From contig CAZYXZ010000099.1 of the NCBI GenBank assembly GCA_964651395.1, forward strand, positions 1 to 8,284: a stretch of 8,284 bases of DNA, in the 5' to 3' direction. Shown here piece by piece: positions 1-7,857 of this stretch (within the stretch, counting starts at the first letter, position 1; the number at the start of each line of letters is the position of its first letter). The translations under genes and the position numbers were made by a program. The notes below the pieces were generated by a model that did no database searches, was not told the origin of the DNA, and saw only the letters and a program-made list of their open reading frames with translations. Origin of the DNA: CAZYXZ01 sp964651395 (GTDB lineage Bacteria > Actinomycetota > Actinomycetes > BP-191).

Positions 1-2066
1 CGGCGCAGCAGGACCAGGCCCGCGAGCAGGACGAGCACCGGCAGCAGGGTTGCCTCCATGCCGGTCGCGGCCAGCGGCTTCCCCGCCGGGGGCTTCGGCG
101 CGGGCGCCGGCGGCCTGGGGGCGGCGGGCGGTGCGACCGGGACCGCGCCGGTGGAGCCCGCGCGCTTGAAGCTGAGGATGTTCTGCAGCACGGTCCCTCC
201 GGCCACCGTGACGCCGTAGCTGGCCAGCCCGTTCGGGTGCGGCTCGCCCAGCTCCTGGTCCGGCAGGATCGCGCCGAACACGGCGATCGAGCCCTCGCCG
301 TGCTTGAGCTCGCCGAGGTCGACCACGTCGGTCGGAGACGCCGGCGGCGGCTGCTGCGGGACGCCGGGGATCGGCACCCCGCTGTCCCCGCCCACGATGC
401 CGACGGTCACGCCGCCCGCCGCCTCCCACGCCTCGCGCGTCACGCCGTAGTGCGGCGCGGAGTTCGTGGCCGGGAAGCCGAGCGGCACCTCGTAGTACGT
501 CTGCGACTGGGCCGGGTTCAGACCGTCCTCCCAGGCGTGGTCCAGGGCGCCGAAGGTCACGTGGCCGGCGTTCGTGAGCACCCGCTGGATGTTGCCCTCG
601 TCGCCGAAGAGCCCGAGCTGCGGCAGGAGCTCCACCGCACGATCGGTCAGCACCAGCTGGCCGCCGCCCTTTGCGAAAGCGTCGAGTGCCGCGGCGTACG
701 CGCGCTCGTCGACCTTCCGGCCGAGGCTGTCCGTGGGCACGGTCAGGTCGGCCAGCACGATGCTGTCGTACGCCGAGAGGTCGGCCTTGGCGACGTCGGC
801 GGCGGCGATGCCGTCGACCGCCACGCCGGCGTCGGCGGCGAGGTCGCGGAAGTAGTCGAGGCGCGAGACGTCGTAGGCCTTCTCCTCGCCCTTCCCGGCG
901 AACGTGTGCCGGACCGGGTCCTTCACGTAGGCGATGCGCCCGAGGTCGAGCTTCGCCCGGACCGTGCGCGTGTACATCGCCGTCGCGATCGTCGCCTCGA
1001 CGATGCCGCGCACCGCCGCGACGTGCGCTTCCTCCAACGGACCGATCCAGACGCTGCCCGGCGCGCTGTGCGACATGAAGTTCTCGACGTCGATCTCGGT
1101 GGCGCCGTTCTGAACGAACCAGTCGCCCATGAAGCCGGAGTCGTCGTAGCCGTCGACGTCGTAGCCGGTGGCGACGTTGGCCGGGCTGAACACGACCCGC
1201 GCCGTCACGTCGTACTCCTCGAACTTGCGGTTGACGGTGCCGACCATGTCGAGGCCCATCTGGGCCTCCTGCGCCAGCTTGTTGGGCGACCACTGCCCGG
1301 CCGGCCACATGACGTCGGCGAAGCCGTTGTGCGCGGAGGTCAGCTCGCCGTGGATGTCGGTCGCCGTCGTCAGGTCCGGCAGGTCACCGATGAACTTCGC
1401 CCAGCCCTGCGCCTCGGGGTCGGTCAGGTGCTCGCGCTGGGTCCAACCCAGAGTGGGGAACTGCCGGTTCAGGTCCGTGCCGTTGTCGTTGGCCCGGTTG
1501 CCGACGAACCCGTTCTCGACGTCGCCCGCGGCCCATCCGTCCGGGTTGAGCAGCGCGAAGTAGACCTCGGTCTGCGCGAGCACCTGGTCGAGCGGGAAGG
1601 ATCGCTCGCCGGCGTAGAGCAGGTGCTGCTTGTCGTCCGCGGCCCACCAACGGGCCAGGTCCTCGAGGTAGCGCAACCCCCCCTCACGCCCGGCGTTCTC
1701 CTGGCCGTGGACGGACAGGGACAGCGCCACCTGGCGCTTGGGCGTCGTGACCGACTCGTCGGTCACGCGGATCACGTAGAGGTCCCGGCCCCCGGCGCTC
1801 TTGAACTTCTCGTCCTTCGTCCACTCGGCGAGCGTCGCGACCTCGACGACCTCGGGAGCCACGGCCTCGATGGCCGTCAGCACGCCGGGCAGCTCCTGGC
1901 CCCACTGGATGAACGTCGCCGTCTGCATCGGCTCGGCGATGACCCGGCCGCCGCACGCCGCCTCGGGGACCGGGTCGGTGCACGTCGGCGCTCCGGTCGC
2001 GAAGGGCACGACGCCGGCGGCGAGACCGACGAGCAGGGGCAGGGCGAGCAGACGCAGTCTGGGCAT
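1..2066 (-). CDS. Exported M14-family zinc carboxypeptidase with LAxTG cell-wall anchor (C-terminus cut by window edge)
   Basis: Predicted secreted metallocarboxypeptidase that would trim peptides or muropeptides outside the membrane; the substrate is unknown. 688 codons are visible and the frame is still open at the left edge. The start is the ATG at 2066. Residues 1-26 form a signal peptide (basic MPRLR, then a Leu/Ala/Val core). The M14 zinc site is seen as HGQE (H120, E123) and DIHGE (H239). NPDG (174-177), R191 and DLNRQFP (N200, R201) match the family's substrate-binding residues, and E324 or E328 is the candidate catalytic glutamate. Residues about 403-560 resemble a class I glutamine-amidotransferase-like fold but contain no cysteine. 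A Pro/Ala-rich linker (about 632-664) leads to LAATG (665-669), a hydrophobic segment and Arg-Arg. The only cysteines I see are C29 and C37, near the mature N-terminus. The gene lies 35 bp downstream of adoK on the same strand, so co-transcription is possible. No convincing Shine-Dalgarno precedes the start. The M14 call is firm; the accessory domain is inferred. Confidence 0.9.
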   Translation of the reverse strand, partial: MPRLRLLALPLLVGLAAGVVPFATGAPTCTDPVPEAACGGRVIAEPMQTATFIQWGQELPGVLTAIEAVAPEVVEVATLAEWTKDEKFKSAGGRDLYVIRVTDESVTTPKRQVALSLSVHGQENAGREGGLRYLEDLARWWAADDKQHLLYAGERSFPLDQVLAQTEVYFALLNPDGWAAGDVENGFVGNRANDNGTDLNRQFPTLGWTQREHLTDPEAQGWAKFIGDLPDLTTATDIHGELTSAHNGFADVMWPAGQWSPNKLAQEAQMGLDMVGTVNRKFEEYDVTARVVFSPANVATGYDVDGYDDSGFMGDWFVQNGATEIDVENFMSHSAPGSVWIGPLEEAHVAAVRGIVEATIATAMYTRTVRAKLDLGRIAYVKDPVRHTFAGKGEEKAYDVSRLDYFRDLAADAGVAVDGIAAADVAKADLSAYDSIVLADLTVPTDSLGRKVDERAYAAALDAFAKGGGQLVLTDRAVELLPQLGLFGDEGNIQRVLTNAGHVTFGALDHAWEDGLNPAQSQTYYEVPLGFPATNSAPHYGVTREAWEAAGGVTVGIVGGDSGVPIPGVPQQPPPASPTDVVDLGELKHGEGSIAVFGAILPDQELGEPHPNGLASYGVTVAGGTVLQNILSFKRAGSTGAVPVAPPAAPRPPAPAPKPPAGKPLAATGMEATLLPVLVLLAGLVLLR
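3..74 (-). other. C-terminal sorting signal of the M14 peptidase (LAATG, hydrophobic stretch, Arg-Arg)
   Basis: Codons 665-669 encode LAATG. They are followed by METhionine-led hydrophobic residues rich in Leu/Val and then two arginines just before the window edge. This is the three-part layout of a sortase substrate. LAxTG, rather than LPxTG, is the motif known for class E sortases of high-GC actinobacteria. Covalent anchoring to peptidoglycan is inferred. No sortase gene is in the window, and the final few residues are not visible. Confidence 0.75.
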
Positions 2067-2101
2067 GCCCGAGCGGTTCGCCCTGCCGGCAAGGAGTCCT
2101 G
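2067..2101 (-). other. Short spacer between adoK and the M14 peptidase gene
   Basis: 35 bp separate the adoK stop from the peptidase ATG. They contain a perfect 8-bp palindrome TGCCGGCA (2084-2091) next to AGGAGTCCT (2092-2100), which is palindromic about its central base. No TANNNT -10 box sits at the usual distance from the ATG, and the nearest purine-rich run on the minus strand (GCAGGG) is too far away to be a standard ribosome site. This favours read-through transcription from adoK, but it is weak evidence. Confidence 0.4.
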
Positions 2102-3082
2102 CTACCCGCCAGGCAGGTGGGGGCGAACCTCGTCGGCCGCGTCGGCGCCGTAGGTGTCGGCCAGGCGGGTCAGGAACTCGTCGGGCACGACCTCGTACTC
2201 CTGTGTCCCCACGGTCTCGAGGACGTACGTCGCGAGGAGCGTGCCCACCTGTGCGGCACGCTCCAGCCCGAGATCCCAGGAGTACGCCGAGAGGAAGCCG
2301 GCGCGGAACGCGTCGCCGACGCCCGTCGGGTCGGCCTTCCGCTTCTCCGGCACGACCGGCACCTCGATCGGCGACTCGCCGGCACGGCGGATCGCGCATC
2401 CCTTTGCTCCCAGCGTGACGACCCAGACCCCGACCTTGTCCAGAACGGCTTCGGTCGTCAGCCCCGTCTTCTGCTCGATGAGCGCGGCCTCGTAGTCGTT
2501 GGTCATGAGGAACGCCGCCCCGTCGATCAGCTCCGCGATCCGCTCGCCCTCGAGGCTGGACAGCTGCTGGCTCGGGTCCGCGACGAACGCGATGCCGGCG
2601 GCCTTCACCTCCTGGGTGTGCCGGTGCATCGCCTCTGGGTCGTTCGGCGAGACGACGACGAGGTCGAGGCCGCCGACCCGGTCGGCGATCGGCCCGAGCT
2701 CGATGTTGCGCGCTTCGGCCATCGCGCCGGCGTAGAACGAGGCGATCTGGCACTGGTCGACGTCGGTCGTGCAGAGGAAGCGCGCGGTGTGCCTCAGCTC
2801 GCTGACGTGCACCGCGGACGTGTCGACACCGTGCCGGTCGAGCCAGGCGCGGTAGTCACCGAAGTCACTGCCCACGGCGCCCACCAGGATCGGGTTCAGT
2901 CCGAGCAGACCCATGCCGTAGGCGATGTTCGCCGCGACACCGCCGCGGCGCAGGTCGAGCTCCTCGACGAGGAACGACAGCGACAGCCTGTGCAGCTGGT
3001 CCGGGATGAGCTGGTCGGCGAAGCGGCCGGGAAAGCTCATGAGGTAGTCGTTGGCGATGGACCCGGTGACGGCGATACGCAT
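2102..3082 (-). CDS. adoK: Adenosine kinase, PfkB/ribokinase family (Mycobacterium AdoK type)
   Basis: Phosphorylates adenosine to AMP with ATP, as a cytoplasmic purine-salvage step. 326 aa, close to the roughly 324 aa of M. tuberculosis AdoK (Rv2202c). From memory the match runs along the whole chain: MxIAVTGSIAxDxLMxFPGRF at the N-terminus, RRGGVAANIA (45-54, the PfkB N-terminal glycine motif), TARFLCTTDVDQCQIASFYAGAM, NDPEAM, ADPSQQL and TNDYEA. DPTGVGDAFRAGF (from residue 251) is the PfkB C-terminal signature, and its D257 is the catalytic base at the same number as I recall for the mycobacterial enzyme. The start is ATG 3082, which aligns with the mycobacterial start; an in-frame GTG three codons upstream (3091) is less likely. 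There is no Shine-Dalgarno, but a TACAGT -10 box lies 7 nt upstream, which fits a leaderless mRNA. The ABC exporter is divergent, and the M14 peptidase follows on the same strand. Confidence 0.95.
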   Translation of the reverse strand: MRIAVTGSIANDYLMSFPGRFADQLIPDQLHRLSLSFLVEELDLRRGGVAANIAYGMGLLGLNPILVGAVGSDFGDYRAWLDRHGVDTSAVHVSELRHTARFLCTTDVDQCQIASFYAGAMAEARNIELGPIADRVGGLDLVVVSPNDPEAMHRHTQEVKAAGIAFVADPSQQLSSLEGERIAELIDGAAFLMTNDYEAALIEQKTGLTTEAVLDKVGVWVVTLGAKGCAIRRAGESPIEVPVVPEKRKADPTGVGDAFRAGFLSAYSWDLGLERAAQVGTLLATYVLETVGTQEYEVVPDEFLTRLADTYGADAADEVRPHLPGG

Positions 3083-3121
3083 GTTCGGCACTGTATCCGG
3101 GCCCTCACTAGGCTCGGCGCC
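3083..3121. promoter_or_regulatory. Mirror-symmetric divergent promoter region, both sides apparently leaderless
   Basis: This 39-bp spacer divides as 7 nt, a -10 box for adoK (3090-3095, TACAGT on the minus strand), 13 nt containing GGGCCC (3099-3104), a -10 box for the ABC ATPase (3109-3114, TAGGCT on the plus strand), and 7 nt. Both boxes fit TANNNT. Each ends exactly 7 nt before a start codon, so transcription would begin at or next to the first base of the codon. Neither gene has a Shine-Dalgarno. Any -35 element for one promoter would lie over the -10 box of the other, and neither -35 position resembles TTGACA. Promoter function is inferred. Confidence 0.6.
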
Positions 3122-4036
3122 GTGACAGCAGACGCAGCGATCAGCGTGCGAGGCCTGACCAAGTCGTACGGCGCGAAGCACGCCGTACGCGGCATCGACC
3201 TCGAGGTGCGGACCGGCGAGATCTTCGCCTTCCTGGGCCCGAACGGCGCCGGCAAGACGACGACGGTCGAGATCCTCGAGGGCTACCGCGACCGCACCGG
3301 TGGCGACGTGGCGGTGCTCGGCGCCGACCCGGCGCGTCCCACCCGCGGCTGGCGCGAGCGCATCGGCATCGTGCTGCAGGACGCCAAGCTGCAGCGCGAG
3401 CTGACCGTGGCGGAGACCGTCGCGCAGTACGCCGGCTACTACCCGCATCCGCGCGGCGTCGACGACACCGTTGCGCTAGTCGGTCTGGCCGACTCGGCGG
3501 GCACCCGAGCTCGTCGCCTCTCCGGCGGCCAGCAGCGCCGGCTCGAGGTGGCCTGCGCGCTGATCGGTGACCCGGACCTGCTCTTCCTGGACGAGCCCAC
3601 CACAGGCTTCGACCCCGCTGCCCGGCGCGGCGCCTGGGAGCTGATCGCCGGGCTGCGCGCGCTCGGCAAGACCGTGTTCCTGACCACCCACTACATGGAC
3701 GAGGCGCAGGCTCTGGCCGACCGGATCGCCATCATCGCCGACGGAGAGATCGTCGCCGAGGGTCCGCCCGACGAGATCGGCGGTCGCGCCACGGCCGCGA
3801 CACGCATCCGCTTCCGGCTGCCCCAGGGTGTGAAGCCGACCGGGCTGTCCGCCGTCGTACGGCGGGCCAAGCCGTCCGCCGACGGCGAGTACGTCCTGAC
3901 CGTGGACGAGCCCACACGGATGCTGCACGCACTCACCGGCTGGTCGCTGGACCGCAAGGTGGAGCTGGTCGACCTGCGCGTGGAACGGCCCACCCTGGAA
4001 GACGTCTACCTGCAGCTCACGCAGGTGCCGGCGTGA
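3122..4036 (+). CDS. ABC transporter ATP-binding protein (DrrA/CcmA-like exporter ATPase)
   Basis: Nucleotide-binding subunit of an ABC-2 exporter, expected to pair with the permease encoded next to it; substrate unknown. 304 aa from GTG 3122. All motifs are intact and in order: Walker A GPNGAGKT (39-46), Q-loop Q86, signature LSGGQ (133-137), Walker B LLFLDEP (153-159) and switch histidine H190 in TTHYMDEA. The region after about residue 215 is the C-terminal extension common in DrrA-type ATPases. The frame stays open far upstream of 3122, but that part lies antisense to adoK. Homology begins at SVRGLTKSYG (residues 8-17), and a -10 box 7 nt before GTG 3122 supports this start. The stop overlaps the start of the permease by 4 bp (GTGA), so translation is probably coupled. 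No adjacent regulator or resistance gene indicates the cargo, and drug or lipid export is only a family-level guess. Confidence 0.94.
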   Translation: MTADAAISVRGLTKSYGAKHAVRGIDLEVRTGEIFAFLGPNGAGKTTTVEILEGYRDRTGGDVAVLGADPARPTRGWRERIGIVLQDAKLQRELTVAETVAQYAGYYPHPRGVDDTVALVGLADSAGTRARRLSGGQQRRLEVACALIGDPDLLFLDEPTTGFDPAARRGAWELIAGLRALGKTVFLTTHYMDEAQALADRIAIIADGEIVAEGPPDEIGGRATAATRIRFRLPQGVKPTGLSAVVRRAKPSADGEYVLTVDEPTRMLHALTGWSLDRKVELVDLRVERPTLEDVYLQLTQVPA

Positions 4037-4794
4037 CCGGGATGCGGCTGGTCTGGCACCAGCTCCGCTTCGACCTCAAGACGTTCCTGCGCAACCCTGC
4101 GGCTGTCTTCTTCACCGCGGTCCTGCCGCTGATCTTCCTCGTCGTGTTCGTGTCGGTGTTCGGCAACGACCACCTCGAGGGCTCGGACATCAAGTTCTCG
4201 ACGTACTACGTACCGAACATCCTCGCGCTGGCCGTCATCAGCTCGACCTTCGTCAGCCTGGCCATCTCGCTGACGACCCTGCGCGAGGACGCCGTGCTGA
4301 AACGGCTTCGCGGGACGCCGTTGCCGGCGCGCACCTTCCTCATCTCGCGCGTCCTGGTCGGTCTGGTCGTCTCCCTCGGCCTGGTCGTGGTGCTGTGCGC
4401 ACTGGGCCGGGTCGCCTTCGGCGTTCGCCTGCCGACGGAGACGCTGCCCGCCTTCCTGGTGACCCTGCTCGTAGGGGCTGCCGCGTTCACCGCGCTGGGG
4501 CTCGCGTACCAGAGCTTCATCCCCTCGGAGGAGTCGGCGCCGCCGATGACCAACGCGGTCGTGCTGCCGCTCTACTTCATCTCCGGTGTCTTCTTCGAGG
4601 TGAACAAGGCGTTCCTCACGCGGGTCGCGGACTTCTTCCCGATCCGCCACTTCGCGCAGGCGCTCTTCCACTCGTTCACCACGCAGACCGGCTCCGGGTT
4701 CTCCGGCAGGGACCTCGCCGTCATGGCCGCCTGGGGCGTCGTCGGCCTGCTGGTCGCCGTGCGCACCTTCCGCTGGACGCCGCGGGACGAGTAG
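4033..4794 (+). CDS. ABC-2 type exporter permease
   Basis: Integral membrane subunit that forms the translocation path for the preceding ATPase. 253 aa from GTG 4033. About six hydrophobic segments can be read: roughly 24-44, 60-82, 102-125, 138-160, 172-190 and 228-246. The loop REDAVLKRLRGTPLP (84-98) after the second segment is the typical ABC-2 cytoplasmic motif of DrrB/NodJ-like permeases. The late hydrophobic stretch PLYFISGVFF followed by FPIRHF is also characteristic of the family. The start codon lies in the GTGA overlap with the ATPase stop. The second in-frame start, ATG 4042, would lose only three residues. The stop lies 4 bp from the stop of the convergent thiolase gene, leaving no room for a separate terminator. 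Confidence 0.92.
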   Translation: MTGMRLVWHQLRFDLKTFLRNPAAVFFTAVLPLIFLVVFVSVFGNDHLEGSDIKFSTYYVPNILALAVISSTFVSLAISLTTLREDAVLKRLRGTPLPARTFLISRVLVGLVVSLGLVVVLCALGRVAFGVRLPTETLPAFLVTLLVGAAAFTALGLAYQSFIPSEESAPPMTNAVVLPLYFISGVFFEVNKAFLTRVADFFPIRHFAQALFHSFTTQTGSGFSGRDLAVMAAWGVVGLLVAVRTFRWTPRDE

Positions 4795-4798
4795 CCGG

Positions 4799-5989
<1,191 letters not shown>

Positions 5990-5995
5990 GGGTCC

Positions 5996-6001
5996 ACAGT
6001 A
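5996..6001 (-). promoter_or_regulatory. -10 box of the thiolase gene, probable leaderless promoter
   Basis: TACTGT on the minus strand ends 6 nt before the thiolase ATG, and no Shine-Dalgarno lies between them. This spacing places the transcription start at or next to the first base of the start codon. No good -35 match is visible at 17-19 bp. It resembles the two start-proximal boxes in the adoK/ABC spacer. Confidence 0.5.
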
Positions 6002-6053
6002 AGGGAACCGTCGCGGCTCCGGTCGCGTCCCAGCAGCGAAGACCCGCCGTCCC

Positions 6054-6059
6054 GAGGAG
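6054..6059 (+). promoter_or_regulatory. Ribosome binding site GAGGAG of the membrane-anchored protein
   Basis: GAGGAG followed by 7 nt and ATG 6067. This decides the start over the longer open frame that continues upstream from 5944, because the sequence before 6067 overlaps the thiolase start and its promoter box. The first residues after ATG 6067 are also a proper membrane-anchor N-terminus (basic residues, then a hydrophobic run). Confidence 0.8.
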
Positions 6060-6066
6060 CGTTCCC

Positions 6067-7464
6067 ATGACCGCACGCCGCAGCTGGCTCGCCCCCGCGG
6101 CGACCCTCGCCGTCGTCCTGGCCGTCATCCTCGGCGCCTACGGGCTCGCGCAGATCGGCGGAGGGACGCGAACGCCCCGCAAGCTGCCCGCGCTCGGCCT
6201 GGCCGGCTCCGGCGGCGCGGCCGAGAACGCCTCGGCGATGTCCGCCGACTCGAAGCGCGCTCCCGGCGCGATGCCCTACCCCGGTGGTCGCACCGAGTAC
6301 AAGCAGTCCGGCCCGTTCCCCTCCGACCTCCCGGACCACGGCAACGCCTACGAGCTGCCGCGCGGCGCCGCGAAGCTCACCGACGTCGAGCGGCTGGCCC
6401 GCGCGCTCGGCCTGACCGGCGTACCGGTGCACACCGAGGAGGGCTGGAAGGTCTCCGACACGAAGCACCAGCTGGTGGTCTCCGACGGTCCCGGCCGGCC
6501 GTGGTACTTCGGCCCGGCGCCGGAGTGCTATTCCTCGCCTGAAGGCAAGCCCGCTCCGCCGGACCAGCCCGTGAGCTCCAGCGACGCCCCGCGCGACATG
6601 CCGGCCGAGGCGCCGGCCGACAGCCCCCGCGACACACCGGGCTGCGTCGCGACCAGCGGCGGCGGCAGTGCTTCCAGCGGCACGGTGTCCAGCCGGGAGG
6701 CCACGACCGAGCCGGCCTACGAGTGTCCGCCGCCCCCGCCGGAGAAGTGCCCGGAGAACGCGCGCTGTGCCGCTCCCGCTCCGTGCGAGGCGCCGTCGCC
6801 GCCGCCCGAGCCGCCGGCCCCGTCCGAGCAGGAGTCGCGTGCGACGGCCGGCAAGGTGATCGAGGCGACCGGCCTGGTCAACCCGAAGGTCACGGCCACG
6901 AAGGGCTACGGCGCGTGGGACGTCCAGGCCGACCCGGTGGTGGACGACCTGCCGACGATCGGCTGGACGACGTACGTGTCGGTCGAGCTCGGCCCGAAGG
7001 TGCGTTACGCGAACGGCTGGCTCGGCGCGGCCGAGGCGGTCGACAACTACCCGCTCATCGAGGCGCAGGCGGCGTTCGACAAGCTGAAGGACCAGCCGCA
7101 GCCGATGATCGACATCGCGTGCGCTCCCGAGACACCGGAGTGCGGCGCGGGGGAGACACGGACCGTGACGGTGACCGGTGTCCGCCTCGGCCTGATGTTC
7201 GGACCGGCGCTGGACGACAGCGGCGCGGCGTACCTGGTGCCGACGTGGCTGTTCAGCACCGACAACTCCGGTGAGCTGCCGGTGGTCGCGCTGTCGGAGG
7301 AGTACTTCGCGACGCCGTCACCGGGCCCGGAGACCAAGCCCGGCACCGGTGAGGGCAGCGGCGCGCCGGGCTACGACCCGGGCGCGGGCGGCACGGACGC
7401 CCCGCCACCGCCGTCGCAGGTCGACCCGGCTCCCCCGCAGGAGACGCCGAAGCCGACCGGCTGA
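6067..7464 (+). CDS. Unrecognised membrane-anchored extracytoplasmic protein, Cys/Pro-rich linker
   Basis: I do not recognise the function. 465 aa. Arg4-Arg5 precede a single hydrophobic segment (about 8-28) that should act as an uncleaved signal anchor, leaving most of the chain outside. A low-complexity Gly/Ala/Ser region follows. Module 1 (about 104-152) runs from LARALGL through GWKV to PWYFGP. A linker (about 153-257) is rich in Pro, Ser and Glu. Module 2 (about 262-320) runs from VIEATGL through YGAWDV to VRYANGW and then YPLIEAQAAF. The C-terminal part contains AYLVPTWLF and PVVAL, then a disordered Pro/Gly tail. Cysteines are C154, C193, C220, C228, C234, C240, C352 and C359: an even number, mostly in the linker, which suggests disulfides. 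The gene sits between erpA and the adoK region, the place held by the membrane protein Rv2203 in M. tuberculosis, but orthology is only suggested by position. A surface sensor or PepSY-like protein is possible. Confidence 0.85.
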   Translation: MTARRSWLAPAATLAVVLAVILGAYGLAQIGGGTRTPRKLPALGLAGSGGAAENASAMSADSKRAPGAMPYPGGRTEYKQSGPFPSDLPDHGNAYELPRGAAKLTDVERLARALGLTGVPVHTEEGWKVSDTKHQLVVSDGPGRPWYFGPAPECYSSPEGKPAPPDQPVSSSDAPRDMPAEAPADSPRDTPGCVATSGGGSASSGTVSSREATTEPAYECPPPPPEKCPENARCAAPAPCEAPSPPPEPPAPSEQESRATAGKVIEATGLVNPKVTATKGYGAWDVQADPVVDDLPTIGWTTYVSVELGPKVRYANGWLGAAEAVDNYPLIEAQAAFDKLKDQPQPMIDIACAPETPECGAGETRTVTVTGVRLGLMFGPALDDSGAAYLVPTWLFSTDNSGELPVVALSEEYFATPSPGPETKPGTGEGSGAPGYDPGAGGTDAPPPPSQVDPAPPQETPKPTG

Positions 7465-7473
7465 GCCGAGCGG

Positions 7474-7857
7474 TTAGTGGAAGGACTCGCCGCAGGCGCA
7501 GCTGCCGCCGGCGTTCGGGTTGTCGATCGTGAAGCCCTGCTTCTCGATCGTGTCCACGAAGTCGATCTTCGCGCCGCCGAGGTACGGGCCGCTCATGCGG
7601 TCCACGACGACCTTGACGCCGTCGAAGTCGGTCACGGTGTCGCCGTCGAGAGAACGCTCGTCGAAGAAGAGCTGGTAGCGCAGCCCCGAGCAGCCGCCGG
7701 GCTGGACGGCGATGCGCAGGGCCAGGTCGGTGCGGCCCTCCTGCTCGAGCAGGCTCTTGACCTTGGCCGCGGCGGGGTCGGTCAGCAGGACACCGGTGGT
7801 GGCCGGTGCCGCCGCCGTTTCAGTGACAGCGGTCTCGGTGACCGTGGTCTCGGACAT
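7474..7857 (-). CDS. erpA: Iron-sulfur cluster insertion protein ErpA (HesB/IscA family, A-type carrier)
   Basis: A-type carrier that receives an Fe-S cluster from the assembly scaffold and passes it to apo-enzymes in the cytoplasm. 127 aa. The three cluster-binding cysteines are present: C56 in PGGCSG, and C120 and C122 in SCACGESF at the C-terminus. LLTDPAAAKVKSLL, LRIAVQPGGCSGLRYQLFFD, VVVDRMSGPYLGGAKIDFVD and GFTIDNPNA are typical of the family. The first 20 or so residues are an acidic Thr/Val/Glu/Ala extension containing two VTETA units, beyond the usual domain start. The start is ATG 7857; GGAG lies 10 nt upstream, a rather long spacing. The neighbouring divergent gene nadA encodes a [4Fe-4S] enzyme and thus a plausible client. 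The stop is 9 bp from the end of the convergent anchored-protein gene. ErpA is chosen over IscA from context and family resemblance. Confidence 0.93.
   Translation of the reverse strand: MSETTVTETAVTETAAAPATTGVLLTDPAAAKVKSLLEQEGRTDLALRIAVQPGGCSGLRYQLFFDERSLDGDTVTDFDGVKVVVDRMSGPYLGGAKIDFVDTIEKQGFTIDNPNAGGSCACGESFH

Noticed and set aside
237..2153. Long plus-strand open frame opposite the M14 peptidase (638 codons)
   Set aside because: Its translation is Arg/Val/Gly-rich without any motif, while the opposite strand carries a signal peptide, the zinc site and a sorting signal. Such antisense frames are usual in very GC-rich coding DNA.
2117..3121. Upstream extension of the ABC ATPase frame through adoK on the opposite strand
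   Set aside because: The extension shows no ABC homology and is antisense to a well-supported adenosine kinase. GTG 3122 with its -10 box explains the start.
3083..3448. N-terminal extension of adoK upstream of ATG 3082
   Set aside because: The extra residues are antisense to the ABC ATPase, and the family's N-terminus MxIAVTGSIA begins at 3082.
7459..7469. CGGCTGAGCCG palindrome at the end of the anchored-protein gene as a terminator
   Set aside because: The stem is only 4-5 bp with a loop of 1-3 nt, and no T-run follows on either strand.
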